Positions 27,401 through 41,251 of a stretch of 64,000 nt of DNA are shown here, piece by piece; position 1 is the first letter of the stretch, and each line of letters starts with the position of its first letter. Source of the stretch: Tubulanus polymorphus (Eukaryota; Nemertea; Palaeonemertea; Tubulaniformes; Tubulanidae). The notes beneath the pieces are model-generated. The model made no database searches, was not told the DNA's origin, and saw only the letters and a list, made by a program, of their open reading frames with translations. The DNA lies in NCBI RefSeq assembly GCF_964204645.1, contig NC_134027.1, positions 6,374,485 through 6,438,484 of the forward strand, given 5' to 3'. A program made the position numbers and the translations under genes.

Positions 27401-29430
27401 AATTTTCAATCACATGATCGTATCAGAGGAAATGTCGCAAGGTAAATGCTCAGTGAAATTACTGAAAGAAGCTTCCTCCCAATTTATCATCAAGTTTCAG
27501 GTTTTTATTTTCGGGCTTTAATTGTAATTTGACGTGTAAGAGAGACGCCTGATCCACTCAAACTGCAAGCGCGCCAAATATTCATTTAGCTAAATGCGAA
27601 TAGAAAATAGAGATGATCGTCGCCATGATTGAGTTTTTATGCGAGAGTTCCGCGAGTGACGACGATGCGATAAACGACGTTTGAATTGAAACCAGGAAAT
27701 AACTGATTTAAACGTGGTGGGTGAGAGAGATAGACGACTAACTATCGGGTACGTAGCACGCTTCACGTTCACGTACCTAATCATCAAGCATTTTAGGTAG
27801 AATATTGAAAATCGATCGACGCACGCAACGCAATCTTTTACCCTGGAAAATAATCGGCAGGCGCACACGTGAATGAAATACTTGAATTAAATGGTATAGT
27901 TTTTTTTCACAATACGCGCAGCTTAATGAAACAGCAGATTCTGAGTGCAATAACCCTCGATTCTAATAGCCCTTGATAATCTACTGTAAAACAAATACCT
28001 AGAAAACTGATGTACGGTGTACGATTAAAAAGACATGTAGACTCATCTAGTCAAATCATTTGCTCAAGAACCAAAATATATTATTTCTCGTTTCATTTTA
28101 TGCAAAATCTCTGGAATAGACCGATCTATCCACACATATAAGTTGAAATTCTTAAATGGAATATGAAAGAAAATGTTCAGTCAGTAATTGAGAGTAAGAC
28201 CCTCAGTAACAACTTTCACATTTCTTCGTGAATTCAACCAACTAAATTGGTATTTCACAGGAAAATAATACAAAAGAGTATGTAATATATTTAGAATATT
28301 ATGAACAATCATCAGAGGTCAGAACATGCAGTTTCTGGATGACACTAAATATGGTTAAGTTACTGAAAGTGAAGCAATAACACAGATACGAACCCAAAAT
28401 TATCAAATAAAGTCCACTTCAACATTTTCTTTTTTAATAAGGAAGCAATTGTCCGAGGAAAATCCATCCGACTGGGGATGCACCAGTAGTATATATATCC
28501 ACAGAATAAATGAGGTCTGACACCGTACTATAAACCGGTGTATCGTAGCGATACGTAGCACTATTATACAGCAGATACACTCAAAACAGCCGATAGCAAT
28601 CACCAATCATCAAACTATTCCTACCTGCGTACTGTTAATTACACTAAATTACCCCGATACACATTTGGAACCATCAACTGCCTGCAATATTTACTGCTCA
28701 GTTCATTCGATACGAAAGATAACTTCAAATAAAATTCATTTCCGAATGGATTTTTGCTAAATTTTTAATGCATTCATTCAGTAAGAATGTCAGTACACCC
28801 CGATGAGTGTAGGATAGCTGATTCACCTGTGCAAATGCACAACAGGTGGACTAGGATAGGTTTAAGTCTGAATTAGTGCAGCTTTACTACTACTAAACCA
28901 TTTTTATCATTAATACAGTGCAGGCAAGTAACCCAGTCTGACACCAGACTAGTCAATAAAATCGTGGTTTAAAATTCTAAAAAAAAACAAAACATGATTT
29001 ACAGCTAGTGATTAACTCTTATTAAACCACAGCTTATAAATGGTTTTTTTTTCAGAATACTCATCAGCGTCTTACCCTACCTAATGCCATTGCCAGTAGT
29101 ACATACCGGTATTAGCGACAACTCAAAATGCTCCCAAGTCCCATCATCAAAAACAGACACATAAGAACTCGTTCTTTGCTACTGGAACAACTTCGAAGAC
29201 ACTGTCATACTCGCCTCGCGAGTGAGGCTCCTTTGTTACTAACCCTGTACAGCAACCCTCTCTTACCGACCGACCACACACCAGAATTGGTTACTGTCGG
29301 CGTACTATACCCAGATCCAGACTTACTCTCTGCAGGGATTTAAACCTGATTATCCCTGTCTTTATTGGCATTCCCTACCACAGCATTCAGAACCATTATC
29401 AACATTTAAAAAAATAAAATCTAACAATAC
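21433..29430. other. Gene-poor stretch, no supported gene
   Basis: Eight kilobases without a supported gene. A minus-strand TATA-like word (ctataaata) occurs near 22755-22765, and a 48-codon plus-strand frame (begins MRLLKDKAERRTDF) lies near 22234-22377. Neither has supporting splice structure. If the first exon at 29431-29530 is real, much of this could be its intron. Confidence 0.4.
25471..25641. mobile_element. Possible MITE-like element
   Basis: The left end (gcgatcacacggaggcgat) and the reverse complement of the right end (accgttcacacaggtgcc) share an imperfect terminal match around TCACAC. The interior and right flank hold GGCC-rich palindromic words such as ggcctaatttggcttaggcc. GC content differs from the surrounding sequence. 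No target-site duplication was confirmed. Confidence 0.2.
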
Positions 29431-29530
29431 CTTTATCATCAATGTATTCAGGGTCGACTGAATGTTTCACATCATCTTTATCATCATCTGAACTCAATTT
29501 GCTACTCGCAGTTTTCTCATACGAAGACAT
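29431..29530 (-). CDS. Candidate first coding exon of a minus-strand gene
   Basis: An ATG at 29530 opens 33 codons (MSSYEKTASSKLSSDDDKDD, then a DPEYIDDK ending) and stops in phase 1 at a donor-like AAAG|GTATTG. The acidic, serine-rich start is typical of many intracellular N-termini but does not identify a family. The exon lies about 2.3 kb downstream of the BBS4 poly(A) signal on the same strand, a reasonable place for the next gene to begin. I could not find exon 2; later exons would lie at lower coordinates, perhaps across large introns. Confidence 0.35.
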
Positions 29531-31829
29531 AATCGTCCACTTCTATATAGAGCATCTACAAAGCACAAATCAGTTAATTTTTGTCAACATCAACCTTAGA
29601 TAGAATTAAATTTGTGTTATACATCAAATTGCATTCAAAGCACCTTATCGTGAGATAACAATGCAATCCAAAACAAAAACTACTCAAAAGCATCCAAACA
29701 AATCAGGGAGGCAGGGTAAAATGTGGTTACATTATTTTCAAATTTCTATATTCATGATTAATAGATACCCTGCAACCATTAGAAAAAAAATGAACTTACC
29801 AATTCCTTACTTATCACTTCACTTCAGTGAACTCGGATCAGATACTGAGGCAGTTCGATAATCTATGAATACATATATTCTTTTTAAAAATCTATCTGAT
29901 AAATCAGCTGTTTTCACAATTCATTCATCGATACAATAGGCCTATAGTACGGCATATTTTCTCGCATGGTCTAGACATATACATGAATATAGTACACATA
30001 TGCACACATTAGAAAAGTCATGCACTCGAATAAATACCTGAAAACCAGTACTAGGTTTCTCGCAGTACCAGGGCCCATTCATTGTGGACAATACCAGGTT
30101 AAATAAGTATGGTACATCGTAAATAAATGAATCATTATCATGAGCTATAATTCAGTTCAAACATTTTTTCCCATTGATAGCTAGGCTGGCTATATATTTT
30201 GATGGAAGATTTCGCAATCAATTTGCTCAGTATTGAGCAATCTTATCTACCTGGTAGACCTAATTAATGAGCTTTCTATATCTATTTCGGCTATATACAT
30301 AATGTGCAAATGAAGAAAAGCACAATCACTTCTGCGACAAAAAAATATTGAGAGCAAATTCCTAAATCATTGGAATACTTATAACCAGCTATCACTTGAA
30401 ATCTCCCTATGACAATGAGTTGAAGAGAAAAAGGTCAATGAACATTTTTTAAGTTTGCCAGATTCATAAGACATAAGAAATATAACTATTATAAGCCTAT
30501 CTAGTATTAGCAGCCTAGGGCATCTGTTGTATCTAGCCTATGTATCAATTGTAGAATTTCCAATTTGTGCAAAGGGTTCAGAAATCAGTGTTGGTCAGCT
30601 GGGCCTATGGTAAAGTAGGGCTTATTCTATAGTGACACCCTCATATATAACTATTTAAGAGAGATACTTTAAGTACGGTACCTACATAACAAAGGACACT
30701 AAATATCTCAAGTAAGAGACTGTCTGTACATAGGCCTATGGCCTTTATTTCTTTAAGGCAGCAAAACTTCATTTTGTGAAGATTCTGTGGACGTGGACGA
30801 CTAGACCACCTCAATTACTGTTTTTTTAGATAAATAAATATCTTTGATGAATAAATGATCAATTAGTATCCATGGTGAACAGGTCACTTAGGTAATTGTA
30901 CAATACTTTTCTGCTGTAGAGAAATAGGGCAGGCATTGAAGCTAGAACAAAATAAATGGGGGCGCTTCATTACAATCCAAAATAATTGGAAAGTGATCAG
31001 GCAAAAAATCTAGTTTTTCCAAGATTAGATCCAGTACTTTAAAATTCAAATACAGTGTGCTAACCCCACGTCATCGAGGTATGGTTAAGTTTGCCTTCTA
31101 TGGCATTAAAAGTGGTCAGTGTTGTTGCCAACTTTTAGCTAGGCCTATGACCTGTAACAGGTCATGCGTGTCAACCAGCCAAGCTTGGCTGTCAAATGCT
31201 CCTTTAAGCCATAGCCTAACACTTACAGGCGGGACATTTTGAAGGGCAGTTCTAGGGCAAACCAGTCACCTTTATTTTAAGTCTTATTTCGGGCAACGCA
31301 ATACCCGGAAACTAGGCCTGCTGAAGTCAGTTCTATGGATCAAGTTTCACTTTAAATCTAATATAGTATCTAAAAACAACGGCTGCTGGGGACCGTATTC
31401 AGATTATGTCTGGAGAGTAGCTGAAAGCCGGCAAAAGGCCACCACGGCACGGGCTAAGTGGTAGGTAGGAGTAGGAAGGAAGGAAGAGGAGGGAAGAAAG
31501 TCAAAATTCAGAGGGTTAGCACTACTCTACACCTCAAACCAACAAATCAGCGCATGCATTCGCCCAAGCACTTCTGTAGATATGGGTCCGAGTATGCGAT
31601 GATTAACTAGATATTACCGAAAACATTGTTTAATTGGCGCCTGACTTGAAGTAAGAGAACCGAGAAGGAAATACGGGGAATCCCCATTGCAACGGCGTCA
31701 TACTACAATGTAGGTCAGCATCACGCATCCCGCAGTAGGCTACTCTATGAATGGGTTCGAATCCTACATTTAAAGCCATTCTTTTCATAAGAAAAAGCAA
31801 ACTTAAGACGAACATTGAATATATTTCTT
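29531..31829. other. Intergenic, no gene seen
   Basis: About 2.3 kb between the candidate first exon and the BBS4 poly(A) signal. It holds many short words containing TAGGCCTA and a purine-rich stretch near 31460-31500. The 14-base word ccggcaaaaggcca near 31428 recurs near 39118. No supported coding region. Confidence 0.5.
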
Positions 31830-31835
31830 TTTATT
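31830..31835 (-). terminator. Likely BBS4 poly(A) signal
   Basis: AATAAA on the minus strand (tttatt on plus), about 405 bases downstream of the BBS4 stop codon. It is the first canonical hexamer I noticed on this strand after the stop, but this was not confirmed exhaustively. Confidence 0.35.
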
Positions 31836-32102
31836 TCTATCAAGGGACGGAATAAGAAAGTAACGTGCGCATACACAAATCATGTACCAACAATAAAGTG
31901 ATCGACAAGAAGCTCATTACAGTTTATAAATATTCTAATAATTAATATAATCACACACGTACACACTTATCGTATGATACCGAAAACATCAAACAAAAGT
32001 TTAACAAACTTCATAAGATACATAGCAGTATGTTGGTGTCAATACATTCAGTCTAGTCGGCACGAAAGTGGAGTATCACCAAGTGTGTTCACTCCACTGC
32101 CA

Positions 32103-32196
32103 AGACCCAGTTCCACATTTGACTTTGGAGTAGAATAAAATGAACCGAATTTAATTCAGACTTAGTCTTTGACTTAGATTGTGGAACTGGGTCCAG
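32103..32196. repeat. Inverted repeat in BBS4 3' UTR
   Basis: The left arm begins agacccagttccacatttga. The right arm, read in reverse complement, begins ggacccagttccacaatcta. Both continue into similar CTTTGACTT-type words, leaving a central AT-rich spacer. It lies just downstream of the BBS4 stop, so the mRNA could fold here. A related word (tgtggaactggatcc) occurs near 55930, suggesting a dispersed element. Confidence 0.6.
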
Positions 32197-32240
32197 GATT
32201 GACGAAGTTTACTATCGAAACAAAAATGAAATTAGTCTGA

Positions 32241-35200
32241 TCACAATGGGGGTAACATTTCCCTTGGTTTCTTTTTCAAATGACTAGAACTCGCTTCATC
32301 TTGTTGAATGCCATCGGCAAATGGATCATGGGTCGGCGGTGTGGGAAGGGTTTCACTTAATTCGTCCGCTGGGAGTTCCATTTCAGGAGGGATCACTGGC
32401 TTCGGATGTTCTTGGACATCAGCTACATTAACATAATAATATGTGATTAACAAAAATATCCCCCGAGAGATTTCGTAAAAAGGTTTGACCGTACATAAGA
32501 GAAACCGAAATAACAGTTGTTTGAATGATATTGTGGGTTTCTCTAAATGATCATATTCATCAAGACTGTGAATAGTCTCAACTATTTTTTCCATTTGCAT
32601 CCACTAAATTATTCATCGGTTTTAAACACATACCGGTACCTGGTGGCTGAGGCAGGACAGCAGGAGGTGGATGAATCACATGGTCAGATGGAACATCAGG
32701 AATGGGAGGCAGATTCTTTCCCGAGGCTTCCTCTGTAGGTTTCCATACTAAACTTTCACCAACGTGTAATGCTGGACCAAGTTTAAAACTCAATTCCATT
32801 ATCTGAACAACATATCGAATAAAATTTTTTTACAATAATTGATCTCATTGCGATATTTCTAAAATCATCAAGACACCGAATATACCTCAGGATCAACATC
32901 TTTACTATTTTCAGTCTTCAGTTTCTGTTCAAATAATGCGTATTGTTTCGTAGCTGCAGATCGTTCACCTTGATTGTACAGAAACACACTGTAGTTCAAA
33001 TGTATAGCAGCTGAGTTCTTCTTACTGAAAGAACATGGAGAAGATTTTATACATGAGAGTTGAACATACAGGAAAAGATTGCGCAACAACTGGGATATGC
33101 AAGTAAACTTACTCATCTAATACTAAAGCTTGCTCATATGCTTGTCTGGCATTTTCTGGATCTTCAAGATGTGTCAAAGCAACTGTAAAAATAGATACAT
33201 AATATTATTCCGAATATAATTAACATAATAAGAATAAAGTTGTAAGAAACAGAGGAGATTGTGTCAGAAATTACCTGCTAATAACATGAAAAGTTGAGCC
33301 ATTTTGGGACGGAGATTGATTGCTGCACTGAGAAAATGGAAAGCGGATGCGTACTGCTGCATGGTGAGATGTAATAGTCCGAGGTTGTATAATATCTTCC
33401 AGTCAAAAGGAGCTAAATAGTTGGCCCTTTTTAAACAGCTTATTGCCTAAATTTTCAAATGAAAAGGAATATCACAGTACATGATACAACAAACTACAAC
33501 AATGTTACCGCTAAATACTTACGGCTACATATTTCTTTTTACCGAAGAAGCACATTCCTATGTTGTTCCACAGAGGAGGACTTTCAGGTGTAGCCTGCGC
33601 AGCTATTCTGTATTTAGTCAAAGCGACATCGAAATCTCCGTGATTCTGCATCATACTCCCAGCAGCGAGGATCGCCTTTACGTGAGTCGGATCGAAGGTG
33701 AGAGCGTTTCCCAAGTTCTCAAATGCTTTTTGAAACTGACCAACCTGAAAGATTTGTCACGAAATCACTCGATGATTGGACTGATATCGAAAACCTAAAT
33801 ATACTTGAAATGAAAACGTAAATGTCAGATGTTGGCTGTTTGTGAATAGAAGAGTGATCTAAGAACATATCTACTGGTACCTGCATGTAGAGCAATCCTA
33901 ATGTTGATAACAGATCTGGATTTTCGGGAGAATATCTATGAATAAAGAAATATTGATAAGTTACAGCTCGGATGAAATCCAATCGCGTAATGATATATTT
34001 ACGATGAAGAATACATACTCAACTGCCCGCCTATAGATATCAATCGCACCGGTTATATCACCTTCATGTAGCAAAATCTTCCCTAACATCATATAAGAAA
34101 GATCGTGCGGATGAAATGATATCGCTTGTGTCAGACATTCTTTAGCCTGAAAGTGATAAATTGAGTGCCATAAAATAGAACATGCAATCACTCAGAATCT
34201 AGAAAAAATATTCATAACGTTACCTTATCTAATTGATTCAAATACATGAAACATACACCTTGATTGTGAGAGATCTCCTGAAAATGTATAAATATATCCA
34301 CTAAAGTCGAACAAAAGCCTACCCGTACTTACAATAAGATATAATAGAACCTGGCACATACCAGAAGGTATGTGAAACTTACCCAATCCTTTTCTGACAT
34401 TTTATTAGCCTCATTGTAAACATCTATTGCTGCTTTATGTCGCGCTAAAAGAAACCTGTAAAATTATAACCACAATTAGAATTATCGATTGATACACGTA
34501 ACCACTGACATTGATACTACTGCTGCTTCACTTACAATGATCTTGCAACTTGTTTTAGATTCTGAGCACTGTTCGGATTCAATAGCGCACATGTTTGGAA
34601 CAACTCGAGAGATTCCTGGATTTTGCCTTCTTGTCGACAGATGAGTGCTGTAAATCAATGAGAGTTTCTATTGAGACATCTTAGTATTGGCCCGTTTACA
34701 GACAGATTTTAACATTCTATTGAACTGGCTCCAGTGTATCCTATTCCTAGATAATGATTTTTCCTGCCTACCTTTGATAAATACAGCATATTCACACATC
34801 CCGTGAGTTTCAGCAATCTGATCTTCAATTATATTTTTACAAGTGCCATATTCTTTTCGGATGAAGTGAAGATGAATGAGCCAATTTCTGCGTTCAAAGA
34901 TTGGAATATCGGGAGCTGAAGGAAATACACCAAAAAATATCATTCAAGCATACAACATTAAGTTGGGCCTTTCCCTTTACGAAAACCTACAAACCTTTTC
35001 CACGCTTCGGTTTTGGTGGGGCAATAACTGGTATAAGTGGGGCAGCCTGAGGAGGTAATCCCACGCTCTCAGCGTCCTTAATCATCTCCATTTTCTATAA
35101 TGAAAAAATAATAAGGCCTAAGTCAATTCTTCAATCCAATCATCAATCACAGATGAAAAGGCAGAAAGAAAAACAAACTGTGTGTGACGTGAGATCATAG

Positions 35201-35824
35201 GCTCCTGCTCGTATTAGAGTTGTAGATTAATGTAAAAACGATAATCTATCAATCCAATGTCTATCAGAGTTGTAGATTAATGTAAAAACGATAATCTATC
35301 AATCCAATGTCTCTTAGTATGTATAGACATTAGATTGATAGATTATCGTTTTTACATTAATCTACAACACTGATGATAGACATTTGGTCTGGATTGATAA
35401 ATTGTCGTTTTTACATTAATCTACAAATACAACTCTGATGCGAGCCCCTGTGCGTGAGACGTATGAAGTAGAGTAAGGACGAACGACTGGTAGGACGGAC
35501 CTGGATAGTCTAGTACCTAGCCGTCGTTCCATAAACAACGGTTGTAGGGAACCGGTGTAACAACGACTGGTTGGTATTATTCAGACACTGCCACTGGCAC
35601 TGCCACCGACGTCGTTGGCTGACACTGACACTGACAGTGGACAAACGAAAACAAGTTACAAATTCAATCGCTACGTTAAACTAATGAATATCAGCGTGGT
35701 TCTAATGAAACTCATTAGTATACTTTACGCAATGGCATTGTAAAATCTCCAACATAAGAATTCACGGCGATTTTCACGTAACAAGTTGAATATTTACCTC
35801 TTCTTTTTTGGAATCCGACGCCAT
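32241..35824 (-). CDS. BBS4: Bardet-Biedl syndrome 4 protein, TPR subunit of the BBSome
   Basis: BBS4 is a subunit of the BBSome, the coat-like complex that moves membrane proteins in and out of cilia; in vertebrates it also links to centriolar satellites. Fourteen coding exons join in frame to 548 aa (human about 519): 35798-35824, 34995-35094, 34772-34915, 34536-34647, 34383-34455, 34224-34277, 34019-34146, 33881-33935, 33523-33744, 33275-33446, 33113-33182, 32886-33024, 32634-32802, 32241-32422. Diagnostic stretches are [17 protein letters not shown] near residue 45, [20 protein letters not shown] and [20 protein letters not shown]-type helices run from about residue 70 to 430; the tail is proline-rich and poorly conserved. 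I start at the ATG in the short first exon (MASDSKKEE), which splices in phase to exon 2; an internal ATG lies at 35091. The exon 13 donor could lie 6 bases earlier. Intron 1 carries a large foldback repeat. Confidence 0.93.
35206..35446. repeat. Foldback repeat: two direct plus two inverted copies
   Basis: Two direct copies of a 50-bp unit start at 35216 and 35266 (agagttgtagattaatgtaa, then aaacgataatctatcaatcc). Two inverted copies follow at about 35328-35388 and 35389-35436, slightly diverged. A short central spacer near 35316-35327 allows a hairpin with arms of about 100 bp. The outermost bases (ctcgtattagagttg against ctcgcatcagagttg) also pair. It lies wholly inside BBS4 intron 1, so the pre-mRNA would contain a long double-stranded stem. 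It may derive from a terminal-inverted-repeat transposon. Confidence 0.92.
35508..35587 (+). repeat. Dispersed short repeat, copy A
   Basis: Shares a region beginning gtctagtacctagccgt and containing ggttgtagggaacc with a second copy at 40157-40225. Both contain a small GGTTCC/GGAACC-type stem or its degenerate form. A weaker relative near 31375-31410 has caacggctgctggggaccgt. Probably a small non-autonomous element of unknown class. Confidence 0.7.
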
Positions 35825-35999
35825 GTTGTTTATTGATGGTGGCGCCACGGGCCGGTTCAGTCATTTATATGAACCTTCCGAGGTCTGCGGAGGGCCCTGG
35901 TATAACTTAACTACGAAGTTCGATATGACTTACGTATCAAAATTAATCCCCATGTATTCTTGATGAAAGCGATTAAGTCAGTCCTCCTAAATGTGTAAC

Positions 36000-36005
36000 T
36001 TTATT
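36000..36005 (-). terminator. Possible PRELID3B poly(A) signal
   Basis: Minus-strand AATAAA. Another sits at 36069-36074. Both lie about 0.7-0.8 kb downstream of the PRELID3B stop and upstream of the BBS4 start. Confidence 0.3.
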
Positions 36006-36791
36006 TTTGTGAACCTGGCCCTAGGACAATAAATAGACTCAAAACAGTGGTTCAGTTTCTAGAGTGTTTTTATTTGGTCGGTTAACAACATAATGTTAAG
36101 AAATAAGTTGCATAGGTCAAATGTTATTCTTTTGCAATTGCTGGAATAAATTCACTAAAACCTTGATGATGCATGCATATTAAGTAGCATAGAGTGCAAT
36201 TCATATAAATCTAAAGATTTGATTTTCAAATTAAGTTTAAGGTTGAATCCAATAACGACCAAACGATTGATTTTGAATCCTTTTGAAATCTTTTAATATA
36301 TTATGCGTTAAAAAATGTTCAATTAAAAGGTGAATCATAAGCATTATTGGAATATCATTAATTAATTCTAAAACCTGGCAACTATCTATATGCTATTTAA
36401 GACTATCCAAATAATAATCCACATATAAAATTTCGTATGTAAAATACCCTGAACAACTCTATCTTACTGACGACCATATTACATTTTTTGTTATATGAGA
36501 TTTTACCATTTTTTTTATAAGGCTTTTCTTATTTTTTGTGTAACTAACATTTTTCTCACTACCTAATTTCCACGGCATAGACTTGTCTTCAGATAAGTTG
36601 GGTGACAGTTCAGAGTTTCCAACATGTGAGATGGCAAGTTCATAACTAAATGGTGAAAACAAAACTCTTTTAAATATAACCTTACAACCAGTAAAGTCTG
36701 AAAGTTTGTTTTCGAGATCACAAAAAGAACAACATCGAAGATTTCTAAATTTTGTAAAATGTCTTTAAATTTGGTCTAATCCAGAGTTTCG

Positions 36792-38830
<2,039 letters not shown>

Positions 38831-38925
38831 CGCTAGTCGCTGTTATTCGGTTGTTACGAGGGCGACAACTACGCGAACTGCTCCGACGGCGGCTATCCCA
38901 AGTTACGTAAAGAAAGGGAGACCGA

Positions 38926-38933
38926 TGACGTCA
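38926..38933. promoter_or_regulatory. Palindromic CRE-type site
   Basis: Perfect TGACGTCA, 96 bases upstream of the PRELID3B start codon, in a CpG-rich stretch. A half-site (GACGTCAC) lies near 38980. Consistent with a CREB/ATF-type site in a housekeeping promoter. Confidence 0.5.
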
Positions 38934-40156
38934 TTGTGTGTGCGTCATTCCGTCGCCGGTCGATAATTCGCGAAAAACCTCGACGTCACATTGAGATTTT
39001 ACACGATGTGAAATATCCTCCACTATTTATCAACCTATAGGCGGCGCCACCATAGAACTAGGCTCCACAATCTGAAAAAGATTCCGAGTCCTGACAGAGG
39101 TTTTGACAGCACTCCGTCCGGCAAAAGGCCAGTACTACTAAAGTATAGGCTATCTGTGAATAGTAAAAGGCAAGTAGCATTTAATCCGTTTATCGTTTGA
39201 TTCATTGGAACCTGCCCTTTGTTGTTGGCGTTGTTAATTAATTTACAAAACTTAAGAAAAAAATACCCGAAGTACCGTATGTATGATTTATGGTCTGTCA
39301 GGAACACTACTACCACTCTAAAACAGTCTCACACTCACAGAGCAGCAGCAGCCAGGCTTTGTGGGAAATTTCACATCTTCGACTGGAACCACATGGACGA
39401 ACAACAGACAATCCAGTTTCAGCATAGGCGATCAATTAGCACTTGTACTTGTAACCCAGCGCTCTCCTCCCCTTGCTCTGCGAGGCCAGGAAACAGCGAT
39501 AACGTATTCTCGTGATTTGCCATATGAATTAACTCTCAGATCCAAAATCATCATCATCACTTATATCACGGATGTATGGAGGCCTGCTAGTAGAGGTCAG
39601 CTCATTTGTTGAAGATTGATATCGGTTTAGGTGACAGGGTTTCTACTCGCACTCAGATTGATATTGATTGCATTACGAATGATTGGTACTTTTTTATCTA
39701 ACTAAAAGATTAAATTGTTCATAGTTTTAATAAGTTGAAATTCTATAGTAAAAATCTGATCAGTAATAGTTTGAATTTACTGTTTTAGGCCGTTATACAT
39801 GTTTTGATTAAGGTTGATAGTGTACAATTACAGTTATACTACAATTACTGTTAATAACAGTATTTGTATAGCATTTTAGAATAATGCCGTAATGGCAAAA
39901 TATGCCTAGGTGGCCCTTTCATGAATCAAAGTTAGCCTAGTTTAGTCATCTAGAAAACTACTGCTAATAGTCCTAACTGTAGATGACAGAAAATCCTGAA
40001 CCATGTGATAATAGTCAGTGACTCCATGACCGACACTGAAATGCATAAGATCTAACTATAATGCATTCGACTATGTTTGTTTCAGCCACTGGTCAACTAC
40101 TTACAAAAACTGAATTTTCGCCCTTATGACTGATTAAGCCAGGCCTATTCAACTGT

Positions 40157-40225
40157 GGTCTAGTACCTAGCCGTGGTTCCTCAAACAGGTTGTAGGGAAC
40201 CGTAAAAATGACTGGTATTCAGACT
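40157..40225 (+). repeat. Dispersed short repeat, copy B
   Basis: Second copy of the repeat at 35508-35587: gtctagtacctagccgtg, then ggttgtagggaacc, then actggtattcag. The internal hairpin (ggttcc ... ggaacc) is clearest in this copy. Confidence 0.7.
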
Positions 40226-41251
40226 AATTCACCTGGTAATGCTTACAGTTTAGGCCTACAGCATATAGGCACAGGCATATGTTTGAATATAGTAACTTAT
40301 TTTACTGAAAGCTCATCCAATCAGAGTTTCAGCCTCAGGCTCTCAACAAGCCTTCATCGTGATATTTTGTATAGAAATTATATGTGTAAGTTAAATCTAA
40401 CAAAAGGGTAGCGTTCTTTTAAAAGGTATGGCCTATTGATTTTATGATCAGTATTTTGGGAATTACACTAAATGAGCCTAGTCAGCACGCATGTCTTAGT
40501 TCTAATTGCCATTTTAATGGGTAAATCTCTGCTGTAAGTGAAAAAGGCATTGCACTGACTGTGATGATTATAAATTGGGTTCTACTGATATGAACAGAGA
40601 CCATCAGGATATTTTACATAGGCCTAGATGGAATAATTATATGGAAGGATTTTTAATAATGTGTGACATATGGTGACTGCTGTTATTTGGATATTGAAAA
40701 TGATCAAAATTTATTTGCGCACTTGGATTTATCAAAAATGGTTAAAACATATATGTGCATGCATTAAACCTTGCTAGAGCTGAGGATTTATGCTGGCTTT
40801 TGATGATATAAGTTTTTAGAAAAAAAACCGAATATTTTATAGGGCCTATAAGAATACAGTTAGAATGTAGTGTTGTAAGAAGTTAGACTTCATAGTGAAA
40901 TTGAGAATTCGTTTATTCTTCCCTTTAAAACAACCCATTCAAAGATACTATCCGGTATGTCATATAGGAAGCTACTCTGAATATGTTTTGTACATAATGA
41001 GAAACCAGGCAGTCGCATTGAAGTAGCATGTAGCCCGTTACTGACAATAAATCAATACACTTATTTCCAGGTACATCTAGACTGTAATAATTACATACAG
41101 TCGCTCCGATGAAATGATCTATTATTAATATACATCTTCACAATTGATCTTTCATATATTTCAGAGGGTGCAACAATTATCATATTTGTTGGATCGTAGT
41201 TGTCAGTGGTAACAAGCCTGGTAGACGGACGGCTGTATTTCTAGATGCGCG

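Larger units (their letters stand above)
38831..41251. other. Divergent 5' region of PRELID3B and the TMEM229-like gene
   Basis: About 2.4 kb between two divergently transcribed genes. The PRELID3B-proximal part (38840-39000) is CpG-rich and carries a palindromic CRE-type site. A good acceptor (catatatttcag) at about 41151-41162 suggests that the TMEM229-like gene has at least one non-coding upstream exon, not located. Open frames near 39.2-39.6 kb show no recognisable product. Confidence 0.4.

Noticed and set aside
31680-31770. B-box-like GGTTCGAATCC suggesting a tRNA or tRNA-derived SINE
   Set aside because: No acceptor stem or A box at proper spacing; the T stem is imperfect and no tail repeat is visible.
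35520-35560. Possible RFX X-box near the ciliary gene BBS4
   Set aside because: The word belongs to the dispersed repeat also present at 40157 and does not fit the X-box half-site spacing well.
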